A DNA stretch of 64,000 bases, taken from assembly GCA_002753225.1 (NCBI GenBank), contig PDZS01000007.1, forward strand, positions 1 to 64,000, written 5' to 3'. Source of the DNA: Deltaproteobacteria bacterium YD0425bin51. Its GTDB lineage: Bacteria; Desulfobacterota; Desulfobacteria; Desulfobacterales; YD0425bin51. This document shows positions 41,117 through 51,204 of this stretch, in pieces; position 1 is the first letter of the stretch; the number at the start of each line of letters is the position of its first letter. Below the pieces are notes generated by a model. The model made no database searches and had not been told where the DNA came from. It worked only from the letters and a program-made list of their open reading frames with translations. The translations under genes and the position numbers were made by a program.

Positions 41117-42268
41117 ATGCGTAAAATATGTGTTTTTACAGGAACAAGGGCAGAGTATGGGCTCTTAAAACCCTTACTTGATGAAATCAAATCAGATAGT
41201 GAACTTTTGCTGTCGCTTCTTGTAAGCGGTATGCACATGTCACCTGAATTTGGATTAACATACAAAGGAGTTGAATCTGATGGCTTTAAAATCGACGAAA
41301 AAGTTGAGATGCTTATAAGCTCAGATACAAGCGTTGGCTTATGTAAATCTGTCGGACTTGGAATTATTAGTTTTTCCGATGCACTAACTCATTTATCTCC
41401 TGATATTTTTGTAGTACTTGGGGATCGTTTTGAAGCTTTTGCTGCAGCATCTTCAGCAATGTTTTTACGAATACCTATTGCTCATATTCATGGAGGAGAG
41501 CTGACAGAAGGAGTAATTGATGATGCGATTAGACATTCTATAACCAAAATGAGCCATATTCATTTTGTTAGTACTGAATTATACAGAAAAAGAGTAATTC
41601 AGTTAGGAGAATCTCCTGATAGTGTTTTTAATGTTGGAGCAATAGGTTTAGAAAATATTCGAAAATTAAAACTCCTTTCAAAAAAAGATTTTGAATCAAA
41701 AATAGGCTTTTCCATAGGCAAAGAAGAATCTTTATTAGTTACTTTTCATCCAGTTACATTGGAATCTAATACTGCACAAAATCAGTTTCAAAATCTTTTA
41801 GATGCACTACCTAAAGTTAAGGTTATATTTACAAAGGCAAATGCTGATACTGATGGCAGGATAATAAATAAAATGATTGATGATTATGTTGCCAAGCATC
41901 CAAAAAATACTATAGCTTTTACTTCAATGGGACAATTGCTTTATTTATCAGCTATGTCACATGTAAGCGCAGTTGTTGGAAATTCTTCAAGTGGAATAAT
42001 AGAGGCTCCAAGTTTTAAAGTCCCAACTGTAAATATAGGAGACAGGCAAAGAGGAAGGATTAAATCAAAAAGCATCATAGATTGTGAACCTACAAAAGAA
42101 GCTGTTTTTGATGCTTTGAAACAAAGCATGTCGCATGAGTTCAAAGCATCAATTAAAGATACAAAAAATGTTTATGAAAAAGAAAATACAGCAAGCTCTA
42201 TAAAAGCAATTCTTAAAACCACAAATTTAAATAATATTTTAAAGAAAAAGTTTTATGACATTGGATAA
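41117..42268 (+). CDS. neuC: UDP-N-acetylglucosamine 2-epimerase (NeuC-type, hydrolysing)
   Basis: A 383-residue protein from ATG 41117 (MRKICVFTGTRAEYGLLKPL); the frame is open to a TTG at 41063 but the family start matches the ATG. Motifs: GTRAEYGLLKP, VVLGDRFEAFAAASSA, IAHIHGGELTEGVIDDAIRH and VGNSSSGIIEAPSF. The GT-B-like epimerase converts UDP-GlcNAc to ManNAc (or a diNAc analogue) for sialic- or legionaminic-acid-type sugars. It is alone here: no NeuA/NeuB genes are next to it. Its 3' end overlaps the opposite-strand DUF29 gene by 16 bp. Confidence 0.92.
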   Translation: MRKICVFTGTRAEYGLLKPLLDEIKSDSELLLSLLVSGMHMSPEFGLTYKGVESDGFKIDEKVEMLISSDTSVGLCKSVGLGIISFSDALTHLSPDIFVVLGDRFEAFAAASSAMFLRIPIAHIHGGELTEGVIDDAIRHSITKMSHIHFVSTELYRKRVIQLGESPDSVFNVGAIGLENIRKLKLLSKKDFESKIGFSIGKEESLLVTFHPVTLESNTAQNQFQNLLDALPKVKVIFTKANADTDGRIINKMIDDYVAKHPKNTIAFTSMGQLLYLSAMSHVSAVVGNSSSGIIEAPSFKVPTVNIGDRQRGRIKSKSIIDCEPTKEAVFDALKQSMSHEFKASIKDTKNVYEKENTASSIKAILKTTNLNNILKKKFYDIG

Positions 42269-42696
42269 AAATTTTTATCTAATATCTCCTCTAAAATATA
42301 TGGACAGGTTTGAGGAAAATCAGATTCTGGAATACCTGTCTCAAGAGATGCAAACTCAATAGCATCTATGTAAGCTTCTCTTTTTTTTTCTTCAATTTGA
42401 GATTTCAAACTTGGGCTGATTTTAAGTAATTCCTTTATTTGATTTCTTTGTTCTATGATAGTTCCTTTCCAACTGTTTGAACGACGATCAGATTGAAATT
42501 GCCATTTCAGTAAATGGGCAAGCAGTATTCTTAACCTGCTTATCAATTCACGCTGTTGGCTTTTGCTCATACCTTCTAATTCCTCAGCTATGTTTTCAAT
42601 ATCAATTTCAAATAATTTCCCATCTCGTAATAGTTTAACGTTATGGCAAAGCCATGAGTAAAAATCTTCTTTATATTCTACTGCTAAATTATTCAT
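42253..42696 (-). CDS. DUF29 family protein
   Basis: A 147-residue helical protein with the DUF29 signature: [20 protein letters not shown], then [31 protein letters not shown] and [16 protein letters not shown]29 proteins are widespread in cyanobacteria and environmental bacteria, have no established function and often behave as mobile accessory genes. The start codon overlaps the end of hemL by four bases, so it would be co-transcribed with it. The 3' end overlaps the convergent NeuC-like gene by 16 bp. Confidence 0.87.
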   Translation of the reverse strand: MNNLAVEYKEDFYSWLCHNVKLLRDGKLFEIDIENIAEELEGMSKSQQRELISRLRILLAHLLKWQFQSDRRSNSWKGTIIEQRNQIKELLKISPSLKSQIEEKKREAYIDAIEFASLETGIPESDFPQTCPYILEEILDKNFYPMS

Positions 42697-43967
42697 AAAA
42701 CTTCTCTTACAGCTTTTATGGTTTTATTGATATCATCTATAGTATGGCTTTGGGATATGAAATTTGCTTCAAATTGTGACGGAGCAAGGTATATACCTTT
42801 GTTTCGCATGTCATTATAAAATTTTGAAAATGTTTTCAAATCACATGTCTTTGCATCCTCAAAGTTTAAAATGGTTTTATCTGAAAAAAATAGAGTAAAC
42901 ATTGAGCCAGCTCTATTTATTGTAGCTTTTATTCCTTTATTTTTTAAAGTTTCATTTAACTCTTTTTCAATATATTCAGACTTTTTTTCTAGTTCTTTAT
43001 AAAAATTTGGTTCTTTAAGCAATGAAAGGGTTGCAATTCCAGATGCCATTGCAAGAGGATTACCAGAAAGAGTTCCTGCTTGATAAATATTACCAACAGG
43101 GGCTATATTGTTCATAATATCTCTTCTTCCTCCATATGCTCCAACAGGTAGTCCTCCTCCAATTATTTTACCAAGACACGTAATATCAGGATTTATTCCG
43201 TATAAAGCTTGGGCTCCTCCATATGATAATCTAAAACCTGTCATAACTTCATCAAATATAAGAAGAGAGTCATATTTTTTTGTTAAATCCCTTAAAGTTT
43301 CAAGAAAACCATCTATAGGCTTTACAAGTCCCATATTACCTGCAACAGGCTCAACAATTATGCAGGCAATTTCATTCCCTTTTTGTTCCATTATTTTTTT
43401 TAAGCATTCAATATCATTATAAGGTAAAGATAATGTATGTTTAACAAAAGATTCTGGGACCCCTGGACTTCCAGGTATTTGGAGAGTAGCAACTCCAGAA
43501 CCTGCAGAAACTAAAAGAGTGTCAGCATGCCCATGATAGCATCCATCAAATTTTATAATTGTATCTCTTTTAGTTATACCCCTTGCAAGGCGGATTGCAC
43601 TCATGGTTGCTTCAGTTCCAGAATTTACCATTCTAAGCATCTCAATTGATGGAACAGCTTCTATAATCATTTCAGCAAGTTTGATTTCAAGATCAGTAGG
43701 CGCTCCAAAGCTTGTTCCTCGTGATAAAACATTAGATATTGCTTCTGTTACTATAGGATGTCTATGGCCTAAAATAATAGGTCCCCATGACCCTATATAA
43801 TCTATGTAAGAATTGCCGTCTGCGTCAAAAATTTTTGAGCCTTCTGCTCTTTCAATGAATAAAGGACTTGATCCAACCGATTTACAAGCTCTTACAGGGC
43901 TGTTAACCCCACCTGGAATAACATTTATTGCTTTTTCAAATAACTTATGAGAATTATCAAGCTTCAT
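42693..43967 (-). CDS. hemL: glutamate-1-semialdehyde 2,1-aminomutase
   Basis: A 424-residue PLP-dependent class III aminotransferase-fold enzyme converting glutamate-1-semialdehyde to 5-aminolevulinate, the C5 route to tetrapyrroles (haem, sirohaem, corrinoids). Visible motifs: [45 protein letters not shown], the Schiff-base Lys in [17 protein letters not shown], and [15 protein letters not shown]. Length equals the family norm. First gene of a two-gene unit with DUF29, divergent from the 44067 kinase. Confidence 0.97.
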   Translation of the reverse strand: MKLDNSHKLFEKAINVIPGGVNSPVRACKSVGSSPLFIERAEGSKIFDADGNSYIDYIGSWGPIILGHRHPIVTEAISNVLSRGTSFGAPTDLEIKLAEMIIEAVPSIEMLRMVNSGTEATMSAIRLARGITKRDTIIKFDGCYHGHADTLLVSAGSGVATLQIPGSPGVPESFVKHTLSLPYNDIECLKKIMEQKGNEIACIIVEPVAGNMGLVKPIDGFLETLRDLTKKYDSLLIFDEVMTGFRLSYGGAQALYGINPDITCLGKIIGGGLPVGAYGGRRDIMNNIAPVGNIYQAGTLSGNPLAMASGIATLSLLKEPNFYKELEKKSEYIEKELNETLKNKGIKATINRAGSMFTLFFSDKTILNFEDAKTCDLKTFSKFYNDMRNKGIYLAPSQFEANFISQSHTIDDINKTIKAVREVL

Positions 43968-44066
43968 TATATTTATATCCTTTCTTTAAATAATATTTGA
44001 TTTGATGGTATTTATATAATAGAAAACAATATATGATTTTCTATTATTTATCAATTAGATAGAACG

Positions 44067-47000
44067 GTGAATATGAATTCCAATATTTTTTATTATCAGA
44101 TGGATTATATTTTTTTCTTTTATGGACTAGCCTTTATCCTTTTAGCTGCAAGCACTCAGGAATTAGCTAAATTAAAGGAAGAGTCTATTCCTTGGAAATG
44201 GCTATCTGCTTTTGGCTTTTTTCATGGAACTTCTGAGTGGCTTGATATGATTGCTTTAAGTACAGGAGATGAATTTTTTTTTTCAAATATCCGTTTTGGA
44301 GTTATGGCAATATCTTTTATGTTTTTAGTTGAATTTGGAAGGAAGACAGCAAAATTAAGAACTAGATTGATATTTTTGCCAATTATAATACTCGCTTTAT
44401 CTGGAGGATTTTATGGCTTAACAGGACTAAGAGCTACATGCCGTTATGCAATAGGTCTTACAGGAGGATTATGGGCAGCATGGTCTATCTGGAAATATAA
44501 ATCTGATAAATGGTTAAATGTTTCTGCAATTGCAATGGCTATTTATGCTTTGTCCACAGGGTTAGTTGTGCGTAAAGTCCCTTTTTTCCCTGCCTCTATA
44601 TTAAATAATGATTCGTTTATGGATTTTTTTGGTTTTCCTGTCCAGTTAATGAGAGGTATAGCTGCTTCCATAATATCAATAGGAGTATGGAAATATTATT
44701 GTAATTTGAGAAGAGAAAACAATTCGCAATTGATTGCACATATAGGTTATCCTTATGAACGTCTTATAGGGATAGGGCTTTTTATTATTCTTACTATTGG
44801 GTGGATTATTACAGATTTTATTGGGCATAAAGCATTTGAGCATAATTTAAACGTCTTATATGCAAGGCTTTCACCGATTATAGTAACTCTTCTTTTATCA
44901 GTTATTTTAATTATCTTTGCAATTGCTCAGCGCCGTGTTAAGGAATCATTGGCTTATGTTAAAGCAAACGAAGAAAAATATCAGATAGTGGCTGATTATA
45001 CATTTAATTGGGAATTTTGGATCGGACCAGACGGAAGATATGTTTATGTTTCTCCTTCATGTAAAAGAATAACAGGTTACTCAGCTCAAGAATTTTATGA
45101 TGATCCTGAGCTGTTATTTAAGATTGTACACCCTTCTGATTCAAATATTTTAAAATGCCATAATATTAAAGAGCGTGAAATAGACTTTAGAATAATAAGG
45201 AGTAATGGAGAAGAACGCTGGCTGACACACAACTGCCAGCCTGTTTATTCAAAAGACGGACGTTTTCTTGGCAGGAGAGCTAGCAATCGAGACATTACTG
45301 AACGTAAGAAAATGGAAGAATCTTTAAATAAGAGTAAAGAAGAATATCACCAAATGTTTAATGACATGAAGGCAGCAAAGGATGAAGTTTTTAAAATAAA
45401 AGAAGAATGGGAACAAACATTTAACGTATTACCTGACTTTATTGCAATTTTAGATAAAAATTTTCGTATTTTACGATTAAATAAATCAATGGCAGATTTA
45501 ATAGGCAATTCTGTTGAAAGTTTATTGGGTCAGTTGTGCTATGAGAATATTCATAAAACAAATAATCCTGTAAGTGCTTGTCCGCATTCAATGATGCTAA
45601 AGGATGGTAAACTTCATACATCAGAATTTTACGATGAAAAACTTGGAGTTTATCTACTTGTAACTGCTTGTCCTCTATTTGATAAAAATGGCGATTTATT
45701 TGGAAGTGTTCATATAGCAAGAGATGTAACCAAAAGTAAAAAAATGGAAATGGAGCTTATATTGGCAAAAGAGAAAGCAGAAGCAGCTAGCTTTGCTAAA
45801 AGCGAATTTTTAGCAAACATGAGCCATGAAATAAGAACTCCTATGAATGCAATCATTGGACTGAGTTATCTGGCTCTTCGAGGAGAACTTAACCAAAAAC
45901 AGTATGAATATTTAACTAAAATTCAAACGTCAGCACGAACCCTTTTAGGTATTATTAATGATATTCTTGATTTTTCTAAAATAGAGGCAGGTAAATTAGA
46001 ATTAGAATCAGTTCCTTTTCATTTTGATGAAATTTTAGATAATATTCGCACAATAATTGCTATGAAGGCTGAGGAAAAAGGTCTTGAACTTTTTTTAAAA
46101 GTAGAACCAAATGTTCCCTCAGAACTTATAGGAGATCCTTTACGTTTAGGTCAGGTTGTGCTTAATTTGGCAAATAATGCAATTAAATTTACTGAATGCG
46201 GAGAAATCATTATCAGTATAGAAAATATAGTACAGAAAGATTTGGAAGTCATCCTATGTTTTAAAATAAAAGATACAGGGATTGGTATTACTGAAGAACA
46301 AAAAGGTAAATTATTTAATGTATTCAGCCAGGCAGATGGTAGTATCACTCGGAAATACGGAGGGACAGGACTAGGACTTGTAATTTGTAAAAAACTTGTG
46401 GAAATGATGGGTGGAAATATTGATGTTCAAAGCAAATTTGGTGAGGGGAGTACATTTATTTTTACAGCAAATTTTAAAATTCCAAAAGGATATCAAAAAA
46501 AGAGCCTTGATAATTATGATAGTATTCGTAAATTAAAAATATTAGTTGTTGACGATAATCAAACAGCAATAGATATTTTGGAAAGATTGTTAAAAATGAT
46601 GCAGTTTGAAGTATATTCAACTGATAGCGGTATAGGAGCTATAACAGAGATTAAAAGGACTTTAGACAAAAAAGAAAAACCATATGATTTAGTGATTTTG
46701 GATTGGAAGATGCCAGAAATGGATGGAATTGAGACAGCAAGACGAATTCAAAATGATCAGAGTATTTCTAAGGTTCCAAATATATTTTTTATGACAGGAT
46801 ATAGTTATGAAGATGTTATGCAAGAAGCTCATGATATAAAAATTGATGTGATTTTAACTAAACCTGTCAGTTCATCTACTCTTTTTGATAGTATTACAAA
46901 AGTATTTACCACGGGAAAGACCGTAGTTTCTGATAGTCGTAATGTTTGTAGGATACAAAAAACACTTAATGGAGTTAAAATACTAGTTGCAGAAGATAAT

Positions 47001-48002
47001 GATATTAATCAGCAGGTAGCCCGTGAAATTTTAGAGCAGAGCGGAGCTTTTGTAACAATTGCTCCTAATGGTAAAGATGCTGTTAGTAAAATGTTAAAAG
47101 AAGATTCTTATGATCTTATTTTAATGGATATTCAAATGCCTCAAATGAATGGAACTGAAGCTACAAAATTTATCCGATCAAAACTTAATTTTACTCAAAT
47201 TCCAATAATTGCAATGACAGCTCATGCTTTGCCAAGTGAGCGAGATAATTGCTTGTCTTCAGGTATGAATGACTATATATCAAAACCTTTTGAACCAGAG
47301 CAGTTTCTTACAGTAATATCTAAATGGGTTAAGCCTGTTAATAACTTTGATAATAAAGATTGTGAAATTTTTGAGAAAAATTATGATATAGAAATACCAG
47401 AATCTATTCCTGGGTGTGATATAAAATCAGCTTTAAATCGTGTTGCTGGAAATAAAGAACTATTATTAAAACTTTTTTTCAGCTTTTATGATAATTTTGC
47501 AAATTTCTGCCAAATAATAGCAGGTGATCTAAAAAAAGGGGATAGAGAAGCTGTATATAGAGGAGCACATACTTTAAAAGGAGCTGCTGGAGCTCTTGAA
47601 TTTAATACTATTTTTTTATTGTCAGTTGATATAGAAAATGCTGTTCGAGAAAATAAAAATGATAACGAAATCATAGATCTTATAGGAACTCTTAAAGCTC
47701 TTATGGACGAAATCTTAAAAACAATCAGTAAGATTGATAGAAAAGAGAAAATCGTTAAAATTAAAAAAGAAAAGATTCCTGAGGATCAATTATTAGAAAA
47801 ACTTAAAGAAATAAGTATGAACTTAAAAAGGAATAAAATTATAGCTCGAAATCAATTTAAAGAAGTGAGTGACAATCTATCTTCTATTGGTTATACTGAA
47901 CAAGTTAATACTATTGAAAAGCTAATATCAAAATTAGATTTTAAAAAAGCCTATGAGGCTTTGGAACTAGTTTTACAAAATATTTCTAGTGAGGTTAAAT
48001 AA
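44067..48002 (+). CDS. membrane hybrid histidine kinase (TM sensor, PAS-PAS, HisKA, HATPase, REC-REC-HPt)
   Basis: A 1311-residue kinase. The N-terminal membrane module has about seven helices (residues 10-215), then another helix pair (about 230-290). PAS1 (about 305-415, GPDGRYVYVSPSCKRITGYS), PAS2 (about 450-560, with CYENIHKTNNPVSACP Cys motif), HisKA H587 ([12 protein letters not shown]), HATPase (LANNAIKFT; DTGIGIT; GTGLGLVICKKL), REC1 (VILDWKMPEMDG), REC2 (LMDIQMPQMNG), HPt (AHTLKGAAGALEF) and the C-terminal helical module shared with the 13210 and 17047 kinases. The stop overlaps the following diguanylate cyclase start (TAATG), suggesting this relay controls c-di-GMP synthesis. Confidence 0.93.
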   Translation: MNMNSNIFYYQMDYIFFFYGLAFILLAASTQELAKLKEESIPWKWLSAFGFFHGTSEWLDMIALSTGDEFFFSNIRFGVMAISFMFLVEFGRKTAKLRTRLIFLPIIILALSGGFYGLTGLRATCRYAIGLTGGLWAAWSIWKYKSDKWLNVSAIAMAIYALSTGLVVRKVPFFPASILNNDSFMDFFGFPVQLMRGIAASIISIGVWKYYCNLRRENNSQLIAHIGYPYERLIGIGLFIILTIGWIITDFIGHKAFEHNLNVLYARLSPIIVTLLLSVILIIFAIAQRRVKESLAYVKANEEKYQIVADYTFNWEFWIGPDGRYVYVSPSCKRITGYSAQEFYDDPELLFKIVHPSDSNILKCHNIKEREIDFRIIRSNGEERWLTHNCQPVYSKDGRFLGRRASNRDITERKKMEESLNKSKEEYHQMFNDMKAAKDEVFKIKEEWEQTFNVLPDFIAILDKNFRILRLNKSMADLIGNSVESLLGQLCYENIHKTNNPVSACPHSMMLKDGKLHTSEFYDEKLGVYLLVTACPLFDKNGDLFGSVHIARDVTKSKKMEMELILAKEKAEAASFAKSEFLANMSHEIRTPMNAIIGLSYLALRGELNQKQYEYLTKIQTSARTLLGIINDILDFSKIEAGKLELESVPFHFDEILDNIRTIIAMKAEEKGLELFLKVEPNVPSELIGDPLRLGQVVLNLANNAIKFTECGEIIISIENIVQKDLEVILCFKIKDTGIGITEEQKGKLFNVFSQADGSITRKYGGTGLGLVICKKLVEMMGGNIDVQSKFGEGSTFIFTANFKIPKGYQKKSLDNYDSIRKLKILVVDDNQTAIDILERLLKMMQFEVYSTDSGIGAITEIKRTLDKKEKPYDLVILDWKMPEMDGIETARRIQNDQSISKVPNIFFMTGYSYEDVMQEAHDIKIDVILTKPVSSSTLFDSITKVFTTGKTVVSDSRNVCRIQKTLNGVKILVAEDNDINQQVAREILEQSGAFVTIAPNGKDAVSKMLKEDSYDLILMDIQMPQMNGTEATKFIRSKLNFTQIPIIAMTAHALPSERDNCLSSGMNDYISKPFEPEQFLTVISKWVKPVNNFDNKDCEIFEKNYDIEIPESIPGCDIKSALNRVAGNKELLLKLFFSFYDNFANFCQIIAGDLKKGDREAVYRGAHTLKGAAGALEFNTIFLLSVDIENAVRENKNDNEIIDLIGTLKALMDEILKTISKIDRKEKIVKIKKEKIPEDQLLEKLKEISMNLKRNKIIARNQFKEVSDNLSSIGYTEQVNTIEKLISKLDFKKAYEALELVLQNISSEVK

Positions 48003-48907
48003 TGGAGGATAAAACCAGTACGGTTTTAATCGTTGATGACCAGCCTTTAAATATAGAGCTACTTTTTGATGCAATAGGGGACAAATATAATATACTTTTT
48101 GCCACAAGCGGATTTGAAGCATTAGAGATAGCTCTGAAAGAACGTCCAGATTTAATATTACTTGATATTATGATGCCTGATTTAAATGGCTATGAAGTAT
48201 GCACTATGTTAAAAGCTGATACTCGGACAAAAAATATCCCTATCATATTTATTACTGCAATGACCAAAGAAGAAGATGAACGAAAAGGTTTAGAAATAGG
48301 AGCAATTGATTACATAACAAAACCAATAAGCCCTCCAATTGTACAAATTAGAGTTAAAAATCATCTTGAGCTAAAACATTATCGTGATTTTTTGGAAAAT
48401 ATTTCACTAAGGGATGGCTTAACTGGTATTGCTAATAGAAGATGTTTTGATGAAACAATTGAGCGTGAATGGCTTATAAATCAACGTGCTAAAAAACCAA
48501 TTACACTAATTATTATAGATATTGATTTTTTCAAGCAATATAATGACACTTATGGCCATAGAGAAGGAGATGAAGCTTTAAAGAAAGTAGCTCAGGCATT
48601 TACCAAAACTATTAAACGTCCAGCAGATTTAGTTGCAAGATATGGAGGAGAAGAATTTGCCTGTGTTCTGCCTGAAACTGATATAACAGGCGCTCGTATT
48701 GTGGCAGAAAGTTTAAGACAGAATGTGATGAGTTTAAATTTACCTCATTCATTATCAAAATATGGGATTGTAACAATAAGCCTAGGAGTTATGTCAACAG
48801 TTCCTAATTCTGAAATTACCTTTGAAGATATTATAAAAAAAGCAGATGAGCTTTTATATAAAGCTAAAAATGAAGGACGCAATCAAGTAAAATATGATGT
48901 TTTATGA
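48002..48907 (+). CDS. REC-GGDEF response regulator (diguanylate cyclase)
   Basis: A 301-residue WspR/PleD-type protein. REC (residues 8-125, [17 protein letters not shown]), then GGDEF (about 130-298) starting with LRDGLTGIANRRCFDE. The active site reads RYGGEEF, an active variant. The product-inhibition I-site RPAD lies exactly five residues before GGEEF, as in PleD, so synthesis of c-di-GMP should be feedback-controlled. Co-translated with the upstream hybrid kinase (overlap) and overlapping the following KptA-like gene by four bases. Confidence 0.94.
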   Translation: MEDKTSTVLIVDDQPLNIELLFDAIGDKYNILFATSGFEALEIALKERPDLILLDIMMPDLNGYEVCTMLKADTRTKNIPIIFITAMTKEEDERKGLEIGAIDYITKPISPPIVQIRVKNHLELKHYRDFLENISLRDGLTGIANRRCFDETIEREWLINQRAKKPITLIIIDIDFFKQYNDTYGHREGDEALKKVAQAFTKTIKRPADLVARYGGEEFACVLPETDITGARIVAESLRQNVMSLNLPHSLSKYGIVTISLGVMSTVPNSEITFEDIIKKADELLYKAKNEGRNQVKYDVL

Positions 48908-49650
48908 CACAAAGCAATTATAAAAAATTACATGATTTTATATGTTATATTTTAGGACGTAAACCAGATGAATTTGGTTTAATACCAGATAATGACGGTT
49001 ACATCAAAATCAAAGATTTACTAAAAGTATTTTCTGAAGAAGACGGATGGAAATATGTACGTAAAACACATATAGATGAATCTTTTGTAAACACTAAAAA
49101 TAAAGGTTTTGAAATAAGAGAAGATTTAATAAGAGCAATAGATCGTAAAAATCTTCCAATTATCAAAGCCGCAGAAAATCCACCAAAACTTATTTATACT
49201 TCTATACGAGAAAATGCCTATCCACATATAATGGAAAAAGGAATAATTCCCACTTTTCACAAAATGGTTGTACTTTCGTCTAATATATCCTTAGCTGAAA
49301 GAATAGGAAAGAGAAGGGATCACAAATCTGTTTTGCTGACTGTAAATGTTTCACGTTTAATTGAAAACAATATTGCGCTTTTTAATCTGGGAGAATTTAT
49401 CTATCTTACTGATTTAATACCAACAGGATGTTTTACAGTCCCTTCTTCATCTAAACATAAGATAGAAAAGGAGATTGAACATAAAAAAGAGGTAGAAGCA
49501 AAGCCTAAAATGATAACTCCAACTCCTGGAAGTTTTATTATGGATTTAAATAAAGAAAATAAGCCGAGTTATATTAAGGGTAAAAAGAAAATTACATGGA
49601 AAGAAGATAGAAAAAGAACAAAGAGAAAACAAAAGCACGAATATGATTAA
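48904..49650 (+). CDS. RNA 2'-phosphotransferase (Tpt1/KptA)-like protein
   Basis: A 248-residue protein. The first ~75 residues match the winged-helix start of KptA (KKLHDFICYILGRKPDEFGL, followed by GYIKIKDLLKVFSEEDGW), and residues ~95-180 match the ADP-ribosyltransferase lobe (LIYTSIRENAYPHIMEKGI, VVLSSNISLAERIGKRRDH). The canonical HGT-type active-site segment is replaced by TSIREN, so catalysis is doubtful. A lysine-rich tail of about 55 residues is extra. KptA removes the internal 2'-phosphate at RNA splice junctions and can ADP-ribosylate nucleic acid ends. Its placement inside a c-di-GMP/kinase operon is unusual. Overlaps the next gene by 8 bp. Confidence 0.75.
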   Translation: MTQSNYKKLHDFICYILGRKPDEFGLIPDNDGYIKIKDLLKVFSEEDGWKYVRKTHIDESFVNTKNKGFEIREDLIRAIDRKNLPIIKAAENPPKLIYTSIRENAYPHIMEKGIIPTFHKMVVLSSNISLAERIGKRRDHKSVLLTVNVSRLIENNIALFNLGEFIYLTDLIPTGCFTVPSSSKHKIEKEIEHKKEVEAKPKMITPTPGSFIMDLNKENKPSYIKGKKKITWKEDRKRTKRKQKHEYD

Positions 49651-50584
49651 GTCTACATTTTTTAAGATATTGGTTCTTTTTCTTATTATTATAGCGGCAT
49701 CAGGATGTAAAAAAAAAGAGCCAACCATAAAGGAACAGTTAATAGGATCATGGCAGGCTAAACAAAAGAACATCTATATGACGTTAAGTTTTCATGCTAA
49801 TGACACATGGGCTTATGATAAGAGAGCTGAGGGCAGATTTTCCAAAATTATGGAAAAATTAGATGAAACTGTAGGAGACTGGGAATTAGACGAAAAAAAA
49901 AAACAAATTAAATTAACTGTTACTGAAACAAAAGCAGAAGGAGCAATTGAATGGGAAAAAGGGAAGAATGTGACATTTCAGATTATTGAGCTTACCAAAG
50001 ATAAACTTAAATTAAAGCCTGAATCAGGTGAAAATAGAGAATATGAACGTATGTCAGGAGGAACTGCAAAAGAAGGAGGAGAAGCAGAGAAAAAAGAAGA
50101 AAAGAAAGAAGAAAAGAAAGAAGGTGGAGGCGACGGGGAGAAAAAAGAAGCAAAAAGCATAACAATTAAATTAAAGCCTATGGTTGTTAATTTAAGAAAA
50201 GATAAATTTGAAGTTAAAAATCAATTTTTATGTGTGGCTCCAATTGTTATACTAAATGATCCCAAAATTACAGAAATTCATCCAAATATTCTCGAATCAA
50301 TGTTACTTTATTTTACATCACTTACATATAATGACGTAAAATATTTTAATAACCTCAAAAAGATAAAGGAAGAGATTTTAGGGATTATGAATCCTTATTT
50401 AAAAGGAAAAGTTGTTGATATTGATATTAAAAGTATCTTAGTTACTGGAAATAAAAAAAGTATTGAAAATTTTTTAGCTCAACAAGAAGAAGAAAAAAAA
50501 GAAGAGAAAGGGGAGGGGGAAGGAGAGAAAAAAGAAGGCAAAGAAAAAGAGGGTAAAGAAGAAAAGAAAAAAAGCGCGCATTAA
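49643..50584 (+). CDS. lipoprotein with lipocalin-like N-terminal and FliL-like C-terminal domains
   Basis: A 313-residue protein with a lipoprotein signal (LFLIIIAASGC), then a domain like small lipocalin-type lipoproteins (about 30-125: LIGSWQAKQKN, FHANDTWAYD, VGDWELDEKKKQIKLTV). A Lys/Glu repeat linker (about 135-170) leads to a FliL-like domain (about 172-275: LKPMVVNLRKDKFEVKNQFL, PNILESMLLYFTSLTYNDV, EEILGIMNPYLKGKVVDI). The C-terminus is another Lys/Glu tract. FliL is a stomatin-like stator accessory in flagellar motors; a lipoprotein version near chemotaxis and c-di-GMP genes may have a motility-linked role, but this is inference. Confidence 0.72.
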   Translation: MIKSTFFKILVLFLIIIAASGCKKKEPTIKEQLIGSWQAKQKNIYMTLSFHANDTWAYDKRAEGRFSKIMEKLDETVGDWELDEKKKQIKLTVTETKAEGAIEWEKGKNVTFQIIELTKDKLKLKPESGENREYERMSGGTAKEGGEAEKKEEKKEEKKEGGGDGEKKEAKSITIKLKPMVVNLRKDKFEVKNQFLCVAPIVILNDPKITEIHPNILESMLLYFTSLTYNDVKYFNNLKKIKEEILGIMNPYLKGKVVDIDIKSILVTGNKKSIENFLAQQEEEKKEEKGEGEGEKKEGKEKEGKEEKKKSAH

Positions 50585-50631
50585 GATCTCGTGCTCTACC
50601 AAGAAAATTAATCAACAAGGGAGATAATAAA

Positions 50632-51192
50632 ATGGCTGAGTTAACAAAAGTAATAAAAGAAAGACGAAGTATTAGAAATTATGAAGAAAAAGATTTAAGT
50701 GAAGAGCTTATTATGGAGATCCTTGAATCTGTGAAATGGGCACCTTCATGGGCAAATACACAATGTTGGGAAATTGTTGTTGTGAGAGATAAAGAGATTA
50801 AAAACAAATTAAAAGAGACTATAATGCCTGGTAACCCTGGAATGAAAACATTAACAACTGCTCCTGTTGTTTTAGCAATATGCGGAAGATTGAAAGAGTC
50901 AGGATTTTACAGCGGAAATCCTACAACTAAGTTTGGAGATTGGTTTATGTTTGACTTAGGTATTGTTAGTCAAAACATATCCCTAAAAGCTCATGATTTA
51001 GGACTTGGCACTCTAATTATAGGTTTATTTGACCATGAAAAGGCTAAATTAGCATTAGGTGTACCTGAGAATAATGAAATAGTAGCTTTAATTCCTGTTG
51101 GATATCCTGCAAAAACACCTTCTGCTCCAAAACGAAGAGAAGTAAAAGAATTTTCTCATTTAAACAAGTTTGGTCAAAAGATAATCGGCTAA
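50632..51192 (+). CDS. nitroreductase family FMN-dependent oxidoreductase
   Basis: A 186-residue nitroreductase fold: phosphate-binding RRSIRNYEEKDLSEE at the N-terminus, WAPSWANTQCWEIVVV, GIVSQNISLKAHDLGLGTLI and VALIPVGYPAKTP. These FMN enzymes reduce nitro groups, quinones or flavins with NAD(P)H; substrate not predictable. A GGGAG ribosome site precedes ATG 50632. It is convergent with the chemosensory operon. Confidence 0.9.
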   Translation: MAELTKVIKERRSIRNYEEKDLSEELIMEILESVKWAPSWANTQCWEIVVVRDKEIKNKLKETIMPGNPGMKTLTTAPVVLAICGRLKESGFYSGNPTTKFGDWFMFDLGIVSQNISLKAHDLGLGTLIIGLFDHEKAKLALGVPENNEIVALIPVGYPAKTPSAPKRREVKEFSHLNKFGQKIIG

Positions 51193-51204
51193 AATCATAA
51201 CTAA

